Shown one piece after another: positions 21,101-32,791 of a stretch of 64,000 bases of DNA; positions within the stretch are counted from its first letter, which is position 1, and each line of letters starts with the position of its first letter. Made by a program: the position numbers and the translations under genes. The notes beneath the pieces are model-generated. The model did not search any database, had not been told where the DNA came from, and saw nothing but the letters and a program-made list of their open reading frames with translations. Source of the DNA: Pyropia yezoensis (lineage: Eukaryota > Rhodophyta > Bangiophyceae > Bangiales > Bangiaceae); the NCBI GenBank assembly GCA_009829735.1, contig CM020620.1:28986951-29050950 (forward strand), in the 5' to 3' direction.

Positions 21101-24100
21101 AGTCTACGTGGGAGGCGGCTGAAGATGTCCAGGATGATGCCAAGCTGTCTCAGTTCCTAGAGCGGAACAAGAAGTTGAGTGCAGCGGAATTGCAGCCGCG
21201 TCCGCGGCCGCCACGGGACGCGTTCACGCCCCGCGAGCAGCCGACTTTTAAGAACGAAGGTGTTTTGCGGCCGTACCAGGTGGAAGGACACAACTGGCTA
21301 GTGTCGTGCTGGTTTCAACGGCGGGGCTGCATCCTGGCGGACGAGATGGGGTTGGGCAAAACCATTCAGTCCGTATCGCTGCTGCACTTCCTCTTCACGG
21401 AGCGAAATATCCGAGGCCCCTTTTTGGTGCTGGCCCCGCTCTCTACACTAGGCCACTGGGCGCGGGAAATTGACACATGGACGGAGCTGAACGCGATTGT
21501 GTACCACGGCAACTCGGAAAGCCGCAATGTCATCCACCAGCACGAGTGGGTGGTACCTGGGCAGGTTCCGTCGCAGGGCCCACCGTACAAATGGCACGTG
21601 CTGATCACCACGTACGAGACGGTGCTGCAGGAGGCGACTCGTCTGCGGCGGATCAAGTGGAACGCCATAGTGGTGGACGAGGCGCACCGGCTGAAGAACC
21701 GGTCCTCCCGGCTCGTGGACGAGCTGAAGTCCTTCAGCAGCGATCACCGGGTGCTGTTGACGGGCACGCCACTGCAGAACAACATGCTGGAGGTGTGGGC
21801 ACTGCTCAACTTCGTGGACCCTGAGACCTTTTCTTCCGAGGACGACTTTGCTGCCCAGTTTGGTGATATGGATGCCGCCGCGGTGAACTCGGTCAAGGAG
21901 GTGCTGCGCCCTTACTTGCTGCGGCGCAAGAAGGAGGATGTGGAGAAGAGCATTCCGCCCAAGGAGGAGACCATCGTGATGGTTGAGCTGACTCGGGTGC
22001 AGAAGAAGTGGTACCGTGCGCTCTTGGAGAAGAACTTCTCTTTTCTTGACGTGGGCGCGCGGCAGGCAAACATTGGCAACCTGCGCAACATTGTGATGGA
22101 GTTGCGCAAGTGCTGTAACCACCCGTTCCTTATCCAGGGCGTCGAGCCAATTGAGTTGGAGGCGGCCGTCAAGGCGAGCAAGAAGGTCAAAGAGGCCGCG
22201 GCCGATGCGGCAAACGGCCCTGCGGAGGAGGTTCTGTCGCCCACCTCCTCCGACGACGTAATGGGCAAGGTGCTGGTGGACGCGTCGGGCAAGCTCGTTT
22301 TTGTCGACAAGATGTTGCCGCGCCTGAAGGAAGCAGGCCATCGTGTACTGATCTTCTCGCAGATGGTGCGGGTTCTAGACATTCTGGAGGATTACCTTAT
22401 TGCCCACCGCTGGGGATACGAGCGCATTGACGGGCGCGTGCGCGGTAACGAGAGGCAGCAGGCTATTGACCGGTTCTCCAAGCCTGGGTCGGAGAAGTTC
22501 GTCTTCTTGCTATGTACCCGGGCAGGCGGGCAGGGCATCAATCTCACCATTGCGGACACGGTCATTATCTACGACTCGGACTGGAACCCGCAAAACGATG
22601 TGCAGGCACAGGCGCGGTGCCACCGCATTGGGCAACAAAAGGACGTCAAGGTCTTCCGGCTAATCACGCGAGCCACGTATGAGCAGGACATGTTTGACCG
22701 AGCGTCCAAGAAGCTGGGCCTTGACCAGGCAGTGCTGCAGGACATGGGCAAGAACGATGCCGTCGGTGACCTGGGCGGCCTCCGTAGCACGGGTGGTGCC
22801 GGGGCCGGGAAGACGGGCAACACGTTCACAGACCTCTCTCGCAACGACGTGGACGCGCTGCTCAAGAAGGGAGCGTATGACGTCTTTAACGAGGATGATT
22901 CTGCCGCAGACGCCTTCACCAACGAGGATATTGACCTCATCTTGGAGCGGCGGACGCAGCGGATTGTGGCCGACACAGGCACGCAGGCGCCCTCTGCCTT
23001 TTCCAAAGCCTCTTTTGCGGCCGAAGCTGTCCCCGCGGGTGAGGAGGCAATCCGGTTGGACGACCCGGACTTTTGGAAAAAGATCATGCCGCAAATCCAC
23101 GGCAAGAGCGGGGAGAGTCTTGACCCACTGCCACGTCGCCGTCGACCAACGCAGCGGTACGCGCCTGGCCAGGAGGATTCAAGCGCTTCAGAGATGGAGG
23201 AGCTGCCGTCTGAGGACGAGGCTTTTGCCCCGACGGCGGCGGACTTTGCCGAGCCGCCCTCGCCCGATGGCGCGCCCGCCGGCCGTCGCCTTCTGACCAA
23301 GAGCGAGCGTCACCGCCTGCAGCGCGCCATCATGACCTTTGGGTGGGGTCGCTGGGGTTCTATCCGCCAGATGGCTGCCATTACTCGGCGCCGCAGCCTT
23401 GACGACACGGCGCGCTATGTTCGCTACATCCTGAGAGCGCTTACTAAGGTGGCACAAGGCGGCGAAACTACCTTGGCCGAGCTGCAGCAGCGTTGTCCCT
23501 TTCTGGTCGAAGTGGCTTCTTCGCACCGTCGAGTATTGAGTCAAGAAGCCGCCGCTATGGAATTCGCAAAGGCTTCGGATGCTGCCGCCGTTGTCGACAT
23601 TGATACGCCCATGAAGGATGCTGGGTCCAAGCCGGCCGCGCCTGAAGGCGGCGCAGCTGGCGAAACTGGTGTAGCAGCGGGGAACCCGCCCGTTGTAGCG
23701 GATGGGGGTTCGGCTGAAATTGCCCTGTCGCCCGCGGCTGACGTGGTCTCACGCAAGGCGTCCGTGGACGTGGATATGTATGGCAACCATCTTGGGGAAG
23801 TGGTCGAGACCGAGGCTGAACCCCTGGATCATGAGCCCGTACTCGAGTCGGCCGACTACCTGTCGTACCTGGGGCGGAACTGTGGGACCATGCTGGACCG
23901 TCTTCAAATGCTGCAAGAGCTCTACGAACTGTATCACGAGGGGAGCTTGGATGATGACCAGCCGGTTCCGACCATTGGGGCCAGTGGCTCACAGCTGATT
24001 GGGCCTTGGTGGGAGGACCGCTTTGACCGGGACTTACTGCGTGGCACTGTCAAGCATGGGTATGGGAGCCACCGGCAGCTGCGGTTAGACCCCGAGCTGT

Positions 24101-26301
24101 GTTTTCTTGGCAGGACCGAGCCCGTGTCGGAGGTTCTGGTGGAGGAAGGGGAGGACGGTATGGAGCGGGGGGCTGTGGACCAGAAAAATGTGGCTGCTTT
24201 AGTCGGCGCGGCGGGGACTTCCGCGGCCGCGGTCAAGGAGGACGCGGCCAACGATCAAATGGACGGAGCCGCAGCAGCCGTGGGCGAGCTCAAGAGCGGA
24301 CCGGGCGGTACAGTTGCGAACGGCTCTGTGGCTGCTGACCCATCACGATCCATCAAGCCTGATGTGTCGCAGCCTACGGGGTCTGGTGACAAGGCACCTG
24401 CATCAGGGACGCCTGTCGGTCCAGGGCTGTCTTCGCCCAACACATCTCCTGTATCGAATGCTAGGAAGGACGCAGGCGCCGCGAGTGTCGGTTCTAATAG
24501 TGCTGTTCTGCTGCTGCCTAGTGTCACTGTGCCTTCTGCTGTGGACAACCTGTCTTTGGAGGAGTTGATGACTCGGACTTGGCCGTCTGTCAACGTTCTT
24601 AATGTGCGGGTTAAGAAACTGGTGAGGGCGTACATGCGCCGGCGTAAGAAGGAGGAACGCAAGACGCGGGCTGAGGAGGCGGCCGAGCAGGCGCGCGCGG
24701 CGAAGGAGGAGCGCAAGCAAGCCAAGGAGGCGGAGAAGGAGGCGGCGCGGTCCCGTCGGGAGCTGCGTATGGCGGAAGCCAACATGGTGTGGTCCAAGAA
24801 GGAGCGCAGTGACTTTGCCAAGTTCTTTTCCATTGTCGGAGGCGTCCCACTAGACGATACTGGCACTCCATCCTACGTGGTGCTACAACGTCTGGCAGGC
24901 CTCGGACGAAAAGGGCCGGAATCTCTCGCGGCGTACACGCAGCGCTTTGTGCGCATGTGCCTGCAGGTCGTGGACATTGAGGATTGGGCCATCACCCATG
25001 GAGCGCTTATCAGTTCTTACCCGTACAAGAGCGACTTCGGTGAGTTCTCAGCGCAAGAGCTGGAGGACGCCCGTGTCGTGTTGCCGACAGCGCGGCGGTT
25101 GCGGGAGCGCAGTCATGAGCTATACTTGCTGCGGCATAAGGTCATTGTGCTTCTCCGGCGCCCAGACGGCACCTCCCGGTTACGTCGCTGCTCCTCTGCT
25201 CTTTCTAGCGACGGCATGCCGACGTGGTGGGCAGACGACCTCTCCGTGCATGACGCCCTGCTGCTGCGCGGGGTGGCCCGTCACGGATTCGACATTACTG
25301 AGCTTATGCGTATTGGCCCACTGCGCGCGTGCGCTGTTACGGCGGCGCTGGCTTACTATGCTCACGCACCCAACGAGGTGGACCCGGCACTGGGCTACCG
25401 CCTGCCTCACCCACCAACTTCGGCAGAGGACCTCAAGGAGGGCGACATTCTCAACTTCTTCCCGCGGGAGCGGGCCATATTCTCTCGTGTGCAGGCCCTG
25501 AACAAGGTGCTGCTCACACCGGACCGACCCCCGCCGCCGCCGCCACCTACGCGAGTGCACGTTGTGCGGCGTCCTGCGGCGGTGAGGAATCCGGCCGCGA
25601 TGGAGGTTGAGGCTGTTCCACCTGCGGCCCCGGCGGTTCCTGTAGCCGCCACTACGGATGCAGATGCCGCGACACGGCGGCGTGCGTCTCGGAAGCTCAA
25701 GCGCAAGTCTATGTCGCCCCAAGTGCCGGGCCTTTCGGCGGGTCAGGCTTCTGCGTCTCGACCACCCAGTGTAGCTTCTCCAGTGGTTTTAGTGGACGAT
25801 GACGATGCAGTCATCCAGCCCGTGGATCGTCCCCGCCGCTCCTTGTCGGGTCGGCGCTCAGCGGCGTCGCCAGGACCTGTTGTGCTTGCAGACGTGCAAG
25901 CCAACAGGCCGAGTAGCCAGGGGCCGGCGCGCAGCTCGGGTCGTCTGCCTCCGCGCCCTCCACTGGCGGTCCCGGTCGACTGCTTTGAGGTGTTTGACTT
26001 CAACCTGTTGACGCCTCGCCTGCTTGAGACGCTCAAGGCCTACAAGCGCACGCCGAGTGATGACTACTTCCCAGTTGAGTTGCCGGATTGGGATAAGCGG
26101 CAGTATGCGTTTGACTCGCCGATCAGCGGCTTTGTGTCGGCCGTTGACGTGCACGGTAACATCATCAACGCCGCGGAGGGGGCACCCGGCCCGTCACCCG
26201 CGCACGGCGTGGGCGACGCAAGCCTGCGAGATCGTCGCCAGCGGCAATGGCAAGAGCAGCAGCAGCTGCAATTTCAGCAACAGCACCAGCAACAGCGACA
26301 G

Positions 26302-26333
<32 letters not shown>

Positions 26334-27933
26334 TTTTCACGTGCAGCGTGAGCAGCAGCAGTCGCTTCTACAAGCACCTCATCCGACTCCACCCCACGGA
26401 CGAGACGACGCGGAGTACCGGCCACACCGGCCAGACGCACCTTTTGGACACGTATCCTCGGACGCACAGGGCATGTCTGGTCAACGCTTTGAAGGCCACC
26501 ATGAGCGGGCGCCGGAGAGTGTTGCGGCTCATGGCACCTATGCGGCACAGCAGGTTGCGCTTCAGCCGCCTCGCGCCGGGCGGACCGGACGTTTGGATTC
26601 GCAGCAGCAACAAGGGCCGGTGTTTCCGCACCCGCAGGTGAACCCCACCCCTTTGCACCATGACTCACAACAACCGCAGCCCCTGATGCGCCAGTCCCCG
26701 TGGCAGCCGGCCGACCAGTCGCCATCTGCCCCGGAACAGATGCCTTCCCACGCCAACCATCAAGAGCATCGGGCGGCACGCGTGCGTGTCCGGCAGGAGC
26801 AGCAACGGGCGAAGCAATACCGGATGGAACAGCTGGAGCTGCAGCAACAACAACAGCAGCAACTGCAACAGCAGCAGCAGCAGCAGCAGCAACAGCAGGC
26901 TACCTCTGCGGCTCTTTCTCGGCAGGTTACGCCTTTTGCGGGGCACTCGTTCGCGTCTTCGGGGTCGAGGCCCGAGAAGGGTGCTCCCCGACAACCAACT
27001 TCAGGGTCCAGTGGGCCGTCTTTTCGTGGGAACGGAGCGTTGCTGGGAAAGGCTCCCCGGGCGTTGAACGAGCCGAAGCAGTCGATGGTTCACCGCGTGC
27101 TGCGGAATCAAGATGGGACGCCCAATATGCCACTGCACCTGGGTGTCTTGACGATCGAGTCTCTTGGCGTCATTGAGTTTACGCGGCCGGGCTTCCACAC
27201 AGAGCGAACTCTCTACCCCATTGGCTATCGCTCTCTTCGGAACTACCTTTCCTTGGTCCACGCCGACCAGCAGTGCAACTACATCTGCGAGGTGGTGGAC
27301 GTCGGGGATGCTACGCCCAAGTTTCGTGTCACCTGTGCGGACGACACCAGCTTATCCTTCCTCGGGGAAAGCCCGTCTGCTGCGTGGGGCCAGGTCATGG
27401 TCGGCATCCGCGATCGGGCGCCGGAATCGCGGCGGCGGCAGCGTGTCAATGTGTCGGGGCCCGAGTACTTTGGCTTTGCGCATGTGATTGTACAGGAGCT
27501 GCTGCAGGAGCTGCCCAACGTAGACCGCTGCACCGCGTACGTGCGGCGTATTTTTTGGCCTCCGCCTGAGGCCGGGGGTCCCAGCGGAGACGCGGGGGTT
27601 GGTTCGGGTGGCCGGGGCGAAGGCGGCTCGGGGTCGCCGTCCAAGCGGCGCCTACCGCTCGCCTCAGGCCCAATCGGCAAGCGCAAGCGGGAGGCGGGCC
27701 CATCGCAGTCGATGCCGGCGCGGGCGTCGTCTTCGGCAGGCGTCGCTGCGGCCTCGCCTGCCAAGGCGTCACCGCCTGCAGCTGCATCTCCCGATGCCAG
27801 TCGAGATGGCGGCATCGAAGCCCTGCCGGCCGCCGTGGGAGACGTGCGTCGCCGCACGTCGGTGCCGGGCAATGGCTACGCCTCGGCATCGCCCCCACCG
27901 TCGAGCGAAGACGACTCGGACAATGCGGCCTAG
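18196..27933 (+). CDS. class III CHD (CHD6-9/Kismet-like) remodeller with C-terminal FYRN-FYRC
   Basis: An ATP-dependent nucleosome remodeller of ~3051 residues. The proposed exon 1 (18196-18231) encodes MTPRRSRRTSRS and ends at GTACGT. The 582 bp intron ends in a T-rich tract and CTCTCTGTAG at 18813. Exon 2 runs 18814-27933 uninterrupted; a shorter model would start at ATG 18907. Order of parts: acidic and Ser-rich N-terminus with basic AT-hook-like patches; chromodomain 1 (~682-712, EYLVKWKGLSY) and chromodomain 2 (~744-788); SNF2 ATPase with DEMGLGKT (855-862) and DEAH (967-970); helicase C lobe (~1189-1310, HRIGQQ at 1282); SANT-like segment (~1505-1560). Class III signatures follow: DRDLLRGTVKHGYGS (~1752), WSKKERSDFAKFFSIVGGV, and WWADDLSVHDALLLRGVARHG (~2150). 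Two poly-Gln tracts precede FYRN (~2785-2840, FHTERTLYPIGYRS) and FYRC (~2848-2923, SPSAAWGQV, SGPEYFGFA). No BRK domain is seen. Confidence 0.9.
26254..26331 (+). repeat. CAG/CAA poly-Gln tract 1 in CHD gene
   Basis: An in-frame Gln-rich stretch (residues ~2493-2518) with mixed CAG and CAA codons and occasional His, Leu and Arg. The codon mixing suggests the protein tract is maintained rather than a fresh slippage expansion. Confidence 0.85.
26839..26898 (+). repeat. CAG/CAA poly-Gln tract 2 in CHD gene
   Basis: A second Gln tract (residues ~2688-2707) after a charged helix-like stretch (RQEQQRAKQYRMEQLEL), possibly an extended coiled coil. It lies about 80 residues upstream of FYRN. Confidence 0.85.
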
Positions 27934-28368
27934 GTCCACGGCTGTGAGAGTTGCTGTGTATGCATTGCGTGCTTGCCTCTTGCTTGAATCTTCATTTTTA
28001 CACTCATGATCAGTTCGTAGTTCGCCTCCACCACTCAAAGCGCTCGTGGCGTCAGGACACCTACGTAGTGTCATGCAGTTCGTCTGCCGTGGGTGCCATT
28101 CCCGCAGAGTGAGCACGCTCCCGCGCTTCAAATGCTGGCATACAGATCATTGACGGTTCGACAGTAGGAGCAGCCCCGCACGATGCCAAACGCAGGATGC
28201 ACACGCGACAAAAACGCATAAGAACAAACAGCGCAAGACGCATATATGCACACAAAATAAAGGACCGCGCAAGCGCCGACAGGCACAAACCAAGAGAAGG
28301 GCCCAACGAGAGGCCTAGCATCCAGCTCCAGCAAACGCCCCGGCCTGCCCCTCTCTCGACGCGCTCGC
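27934..28368. other. convergent intergenic region
   Basis: It lies between the CHD (+) and LLPH-like (-) stop codons and is AT-richer than the genes. T-rich sequence near 27985-28000 and AATAAA at about 28256 could serve 3' ends. No gene seen. Confidence 0.5.
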
Positions 28369-29061
28369 CTAATGCATTCGGTGCACCCGGTTGACCTTGT
28401 TGCGCGGGTGGCGCTTCATACCCGCGCCGCGTGCCTGGCCCTTTTTTGTCACCCCACGCCCGGGACGCCGCGCCTCTTTCCTCCGCCGAGCGGCGGCGCC
28501 GTCGGTCACTTTCATCTCCACCTCCCCCACCACAGCCGCCCCGTTCGCGGCAGCGGCACCCGCTGCCGATGTCGCGCCCTTCTCTTTGCCCCCCGCCGCC
28601 TCGGCCGCCACCACTGCCACCGCCGCGGTGACGCCGGGCATGGCGCCGAGACCGCCAAACACCCCCCCCCCGGCCGGCCGCTGGAGGGGCAGGTCCTTGG
28701 CCGTCACGACCGGCTCCTCCCGCTCCCCCACATAATCGCTCCGCGGCGGGGTGGTCTGCCGCTCCGCTGCGGCGGTCAACTCCGCCTCCGCAAGCGGCCC
28801 GTGGACGCGGTTGAGCCGCACCGCTGGGGGGGTGGGCACAAAGCAGGTGATGGGCACAAAGCCGCCGTGCGTCCACGCCGCCCGGTTGCCACCCGTGCCG
28901 CTGCCGGTGCCCGTCTCGGCAGGGTCAGGCAGTGGTAGGCCGGCCGTGTCGTACAGCGCCGACGCCAGGTGCAGCGTCCGCGATGCGGCGGCCGGCTCCA
29001 GCACCTGCCGCTTGAGTCCACGGTAGGTCTTTTTGACCTTGGACCGAAGGGACTTGCCCAT
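28369..29061 (-). CDS. LLPH/DUF2423-like basic nuclear protein
   Basis: A 230-residue protein whose N-terminus MGKSLRSKVKKTYRGLKRQV matches the short conserved start of the LLP homolog/DUF2423 family (typically MAKSLRSK followed by basic residues). Yeast YBL028C, a nuclear protein linked to pre-60S ribosomes, has the same start. The middle is low-complexity (Ala/Gly, ~130-190) and the C-terminus is strongly basic (ARRRKEARRPGRG, KRHPRNKVNRVHRMH), as expected for a nucleolar RNA-associated protein. ATG 29061 has a good context (CCATCACC-ATG-G) after a C/T-rich stretch on the coding strand. It is longer than animal LLPH (~130 residues). Assignment rests mainly on the first ~18 residues and the basic tail. 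Confidence 0.6.
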   Translation of the reverse strand: MGKSLRSKVKKTYRGLKRQVLEPAAASRTLHLASALYDTAGLPLPDPAETGTGSGTGGNRAAWTHGGFVPITCFVPTPPAVRLNRVHGPLAEAELTAAAERQTTPPRSDYVGEREEPVVTAKDLPLQRPAGGGVFGGLGAMPGVTAAVAVVAAEAAGGKEKGATSAAGAAAANGAAVVGEVEMKVTDGAAARRRKEARRPGRGVTKKGQARGAGMKRHPRNKVNRVHRMH

Positions 29062-29889
29062 GGTGATGGCAGAAAAAAAGGAGGGAAGCGATGCCCGGGG
29101 ATAGGACTAGCAGCAGCGATGGTGGGGCAGTGCTGGCACGGGGGGTGCGGTGCACGGACCAGTTGTCCAGGCAGACTAGGGCAGGAGCATACGTTCCTCG
29201 GTTTCACGACCGCCAGACACCGTCGGCACCGGCGTCGACGAGGGCGATGACATGGGGCCAAGTGGACAATTTTTTACGGGTTGCCAAGCAGTCTGTCGAT
29301 TCAGCTAACTACCCAAACTGGATGGTCATACGCATCGCTCTGAAAGTACATTCGTGAAACTTCCCTTCGAATGCTCTTTGAAGCTGTCCGTGGACTTCGC
29401 CAGGATGACGACGGCCGCCTCGGTCACCCAGCCATCCTCTTCGCACGGCCAGCCAGCACTGCTACCTACTTCCGGTGGCACAGACCAGTCGACTACCCCA
29501 TCACAGCCCCTCAACGTGACCGTTTCGGCGCCAACAGACGCACATAGCTTTTGAGAAGCACATGCTTGCGCTAAATAGGTATGCCGACAACGAAAGAAGG
29601 AACAGGGAAGCACAGGCCCTCATTGCGGCGAAGAGCGGCTGGCCAGCCAAGGCACGACCCGCCGGTAGAGCGGTCGTGCATGCAAGATGAGGTGACCCTT
29701 CGCTTGCCCTCGTACATTTTTTTTTTTTCCGGGCGGCGTGAAGCCCACCAGGTCTTTTGGCGGTCAAGAAGCGCCAGGCAGCCATGAGCGGAGCAGCCTG
29801 TATTGCCAAACTGCCATCACCGGGCAGCCCCAAGACGTAGGCTGCGGCCCTTCATCCCACCCCCAGCCCCCCCCGTCCCCAGCGATATC
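29062..29889. other. intergenic, two minus-strand genes
   Basis: It holds the LLPH-like promoter side (C/T-rich on the minus strand next to 29061) and the 3' flank of the 318-residue gene. A T-run occurs near 29719-29728. No gene seen. Confidence 0.5.
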
Positions 29890-30846
29890 CTACCAGCGCT
29901 CCCCGTGCAGAGTAACAACCAGTCGTGGGCCGGCAGACCCCTTGCCCCCACCTGTGACCATCCACAACTGGCGGCCGCCGCCCAGGGCAAGGTGGCCATC
30001 CACAACGGGGAGGCTTACCCCCCCCCCGCCCCCCGCGGCGGCGCCCAGCCCCCCACACCGCGACGCGGTGATGGCGGCCGCGAGCGCATTCGCTGCGGAG
30101 GCATCTCCCACCCCCCACAACCCTAGCGCGGTGGCGAGGCGCTCCACCAGGGAGGTCCCTCCCGCCACGCCGCCACGGCCGTCGCCACCGGCGCCGCCTC
30201 CGCCCCCTTCCCCCCCGGCGGCGCCACCCCCCGCGACAAACAGCCCCGACGCGCCCTCAAGGACGTACACATGGACGATGCCGGCCTTGAGGTCCGCCAC
30301 CTCTGGGAGGACGCCCGCCACCACCCCCTCGACCGGGGACACTCGCAGCGGCGGCGGGCCCAAGCCCGTCAGGGAGTGCCACGTCACGCCGCGAAGGCCC
30401 CGGGGGGGGTCCACCACCGCCCGCGGCACCGCCACCGTGCGCTGAGCCCAGAGGGTGCCGCCGCCGCCGTCGCCCCGGCCACCGCCCCCTCCGTCGGCAC
30501 CGCCATCCCGCGGAGGCTGTAGCAGCCGTGCGGAGGCAACGCCCACATCCTCACCGCCAATGCCGCCAAAGAGCCGCCCCCCCCCCCCTTGGCTGGCAGG
30601 AGGAGGCAGCAGAGGCGGCGCCACGTCCCGGCTGCGAGGCGGCAACCACCCGGCGGGGACGTGGCCCAGGCGTGCCGCCCGAGAGGCCGCCCGCCCGTCC
30701 TGGACACGGCCATACGCTACCGCACCCGCCGCGTAGGCGGCAAACGCGGCGGCGGCGGCCGTCCGCCGCTGCCGGCCAGGCGCCGCGTGGAGTGTGAGGT
30801 AGACGGCGGTGGCGGAGAAGATGGCGCCAAGGAGGGCGGAAAGCAT
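29890..30846 (-). CDS. unknown membrane-anchored protein
   Basis: A 318-residue protein from ATG 30846. The first 20 residues (MLSALLGAIFSATAVYLTLH) form a hydrophobic signal or signal-anchor. A second Ala-rich hydrophobic stretch follows at about residues 29-47 after an Arg-containing linker, so one or two membrane passes near the N-terminus are likely. The rest contains Gly-rich spacers separating better-organised segments (VAVPRAVVDPPRGLRGVTWH, AGIVHVYVLEGASGLFV, SLVERLATALGLWG, QLWMVTGGG). I do not recognise a family. The frame is open further upstream, but only a GTG precedes it. The organised segments and N-terminal hydrophobicity argue it is real, but GC-rich DNA makes open frames cheap. 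Confidence 0.45.
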   Translation of the reverse strand: MLSALLGAIFSATAVYLTLHAAPGRQRRTAAAAAFAAYAAGAVAYGRVQDGRAASRAARLGHVPAGWLPPRSRDVAPPLLPPPASQGGGGRLFGGIGGEDVGVASARLLQPPRDGGADGGGGGRGDGGGGTLWAQRTVAVPRAVVDPPRGLRGVTWHSLTGLGPPPLRVSPVEGVVAGVLPEVADLKAGIVHVYVLEGASGLFVAGGGAAGGEGGGGGAGGDGRGGVAGGTSLVERLATALGLWGVGDASAANALAAAITASRCGGLGAAAGGGGGVSLPVVDGHLALGGGRQLWMVTGGGKGSAGPRLVVTLHGERW

Positions 30847-31995
30847 GGCGGAGGGCGCGCTTCCAGAAGGGGGGCCGTGGACTGTCTCGGCGCCAGAAAT
30901 AGGAAAGAGCCGGGGGTGGGGAACAAGACGCTCCACGAACGTAGGGGAGGGACAGCAGGCAGTGTCTGACGGACTGCGACGTCACCCCTGCTGCTGTCCC
31001 TTTGCCCGCCTTGCCCTCCTTGCCCTCCTTGCCCACCGCCACCTTGGTGCCACGTGGTCTTCGTGGCACGTGGACTAAGGATCCACCACTTGGCTGGCAC
31101 TTCGATGGACGAATGAAACTTTTCTACAGACTTCCCACGTGAAGCTAGGTTCACGCGTTCAAGGCTTGAAACCATTGTACTGCAAATGTGTACTGTACAA
31201 TGTTTCGAGAGCTTGAAGTTTAACTGTACAGAACGGTTGCTCACCTCAATCCAACCACTCTCGGCCCAGTCAAACCATTTTGGCCCCAACCAAACCATCC
31301 TCGCCCCAACGTATGTACTTACTATACATACAGTACAGTGCTCTCACGCCGCGCCCTCACCATCCAAGCGCGCACGCGCGGCCGCGGCTGGCCAGTCCCT
31401 TCTTACTCAGCGGCCCATTCGACACCTATCGGTATCTCAAGAGGGATGACTGGGATCCATTCGATCGTCCACGAGCAGGATCGACCATGATCGCCCACTG
31501 CAGAGGAGTTACCGCGGCATGCGCGGTGCCCCGAGTCGAAAAGTCGACATCCCAGGAATTGTACATTTAAACGAGACTTAACAGTCTGAAAATGATAGAT
31601 ATCGGACCCAAACCACCACTCGATCGCCTCCGGACGTCGAGCATCCCTTGGACACTTGTTACTCATACCGCGTCGACCGAGGTCTTTCTTGCCCCACTGT
31701 CCTTTGTGAACAATCGGGCTCGCTCGCTTGATGCGAGAAATAGTGCCACGACCAGCACCCTCGCCCTTCACACCCATCGCGTGCCAACTGCTGGAAGGTT
31801 CGCTCGGTGCGCGGCTCGCCTGCGGCCGCACCTCGAACGGCACCATGCCTACCCCTCGCCCGAGCAGGCGGACCAAGACAGCTGCCTCCCCAGGGTCGGA
31901 TTCGACTCCTCTCGCGCTTTCTTGGAACCCTCGGTTTCATGGCAGCTCAGCGGGCTTTCGTTGTCGCGATGTTACACCAAGACCGCTCGCGGGAC
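30847..31995. other. intergenic, no gene recognised
   Basis: The 5' flank of the minus-strand gene, then an AT-richer stretch with repeated TGTAC motifs and an inverted repeat at 31157-31220, then unassigned sequence up to the first retroelement LTR. No gene seen. Confidence 0.5.
31157..31220. repeat. imperfect inverted repeat / hairpin
   Basis: The arms are about 31157-31180 and 31195-31220. The inner perfect part is CATTGTAC (31173-31180) against GTACAATG (31195-31202) around a 14-base loop, and similarity continues outward through TTCAAG / CTTGAA-type blocks. It may be a hairpin RNA, a small MITE remnant or a 3'-end structure. Confidence 0.6.
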
Positions 31996-32567
31996 TGTGG
32001 TACAAAACTCGATCCTCTCAGACACGTGTCAGTATCCCTCGGGGGAAAGGGACAGGTAACACAGAAAGGGGAACTACGAGAGTGGTATGCCTGTTGCCTC
32101 ACGTGCCTGCTGGCAGAGCCAACAGATACGCACGGTAGTGCACACGGGGAAGAGGAAAGCAAACGCGCAGTTGTCTTTTTCCCTGAGGGCGCGGGCCAAG
32201 GGCGCCTCGCTGTTCCTTTTAACGTGCGTCTGGGGGAGCCTCGGCACGTTGGCCAGGTAGCCCCCCCCTACCCCCGAGTGGCCCCGACCCGAGTCTATTC
32301 TCGTCAGGTCGGGGGCCACTATCACTACTAATTCTATTGTCCCTCACTAGTCTCACACTCAAATTCTCTCAAATCAAGTCCCTCACAAATATGCAACAAC
32401 CCATCAGAAGTCCCTCTCTCACGTGTGGGTAGCGTAGTCCACCGCATCCCAGTGCCGGGCACGGGCCACGGTCGCTAACCATCCCCACACGGCGGGTGTG
32501 CCCTGGCACCTGGTGTCCCTTGGTCTACATCCCGGGTCGACGCCAAGTCAAGGCCAGGGATGCTACA
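31996..32567 (-). repeat. B2 3' LTR (572 bp)
   Basis: On the minus strand it begins TGTAGCATCC and ends GTACCACA. It has the same length as both B1 LTRs and aligns with them throughout, including the internal hairpin near 32280-32322. It is immediately preceded in element sense by a purine tract (AGGGAGGGAGC). Confidence 0.93.
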
Positions 32568-32753
32568 TAGCTCCCTCCCTAGTCCGGCACGTCCTCAGGT
32601 CGTACCATGTGCCAGCGTGCACAGCCTCGAGCACGTCCACACCGGTGCCGATGTTGAGCGTCTTTACCCTGAGCCGTGATCACCTTCCCCCTGCCCCGCC
32701 CCCCTCCTCTTTCCTTCACCTTGGCCTTCCCGTTCCCCTTGGTTCTGCACGGC

Positions 32754-32786
32754 ATGTCCAGCTCCGAGATTCAGGTTGGGCCCGTG
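32754..32786 (+). mobile_element. B2 opposite-strand accessory frame, first part
   Basis: The plus-strand (antisense to B2) frame opens at ATG 32754 with MSSSEIQVGPVAP, matching the B1 antisense start MSSSEIQAGPVVP. A C/T-rich leader (32676-32753) precedes it. The A1 insertion separates it from the rest, which resumes at about 40910. Confidence 0.75.
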
Positions 32787-32791
32787 GCTCC

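Noticed and set aside
26254-26898. Poly-Gln tracts as a disease-like slippage expansion
   Set aside because: Codons are mixed CAG and CAA, and Gln-rich C-termini are common in large chromatin regulators.
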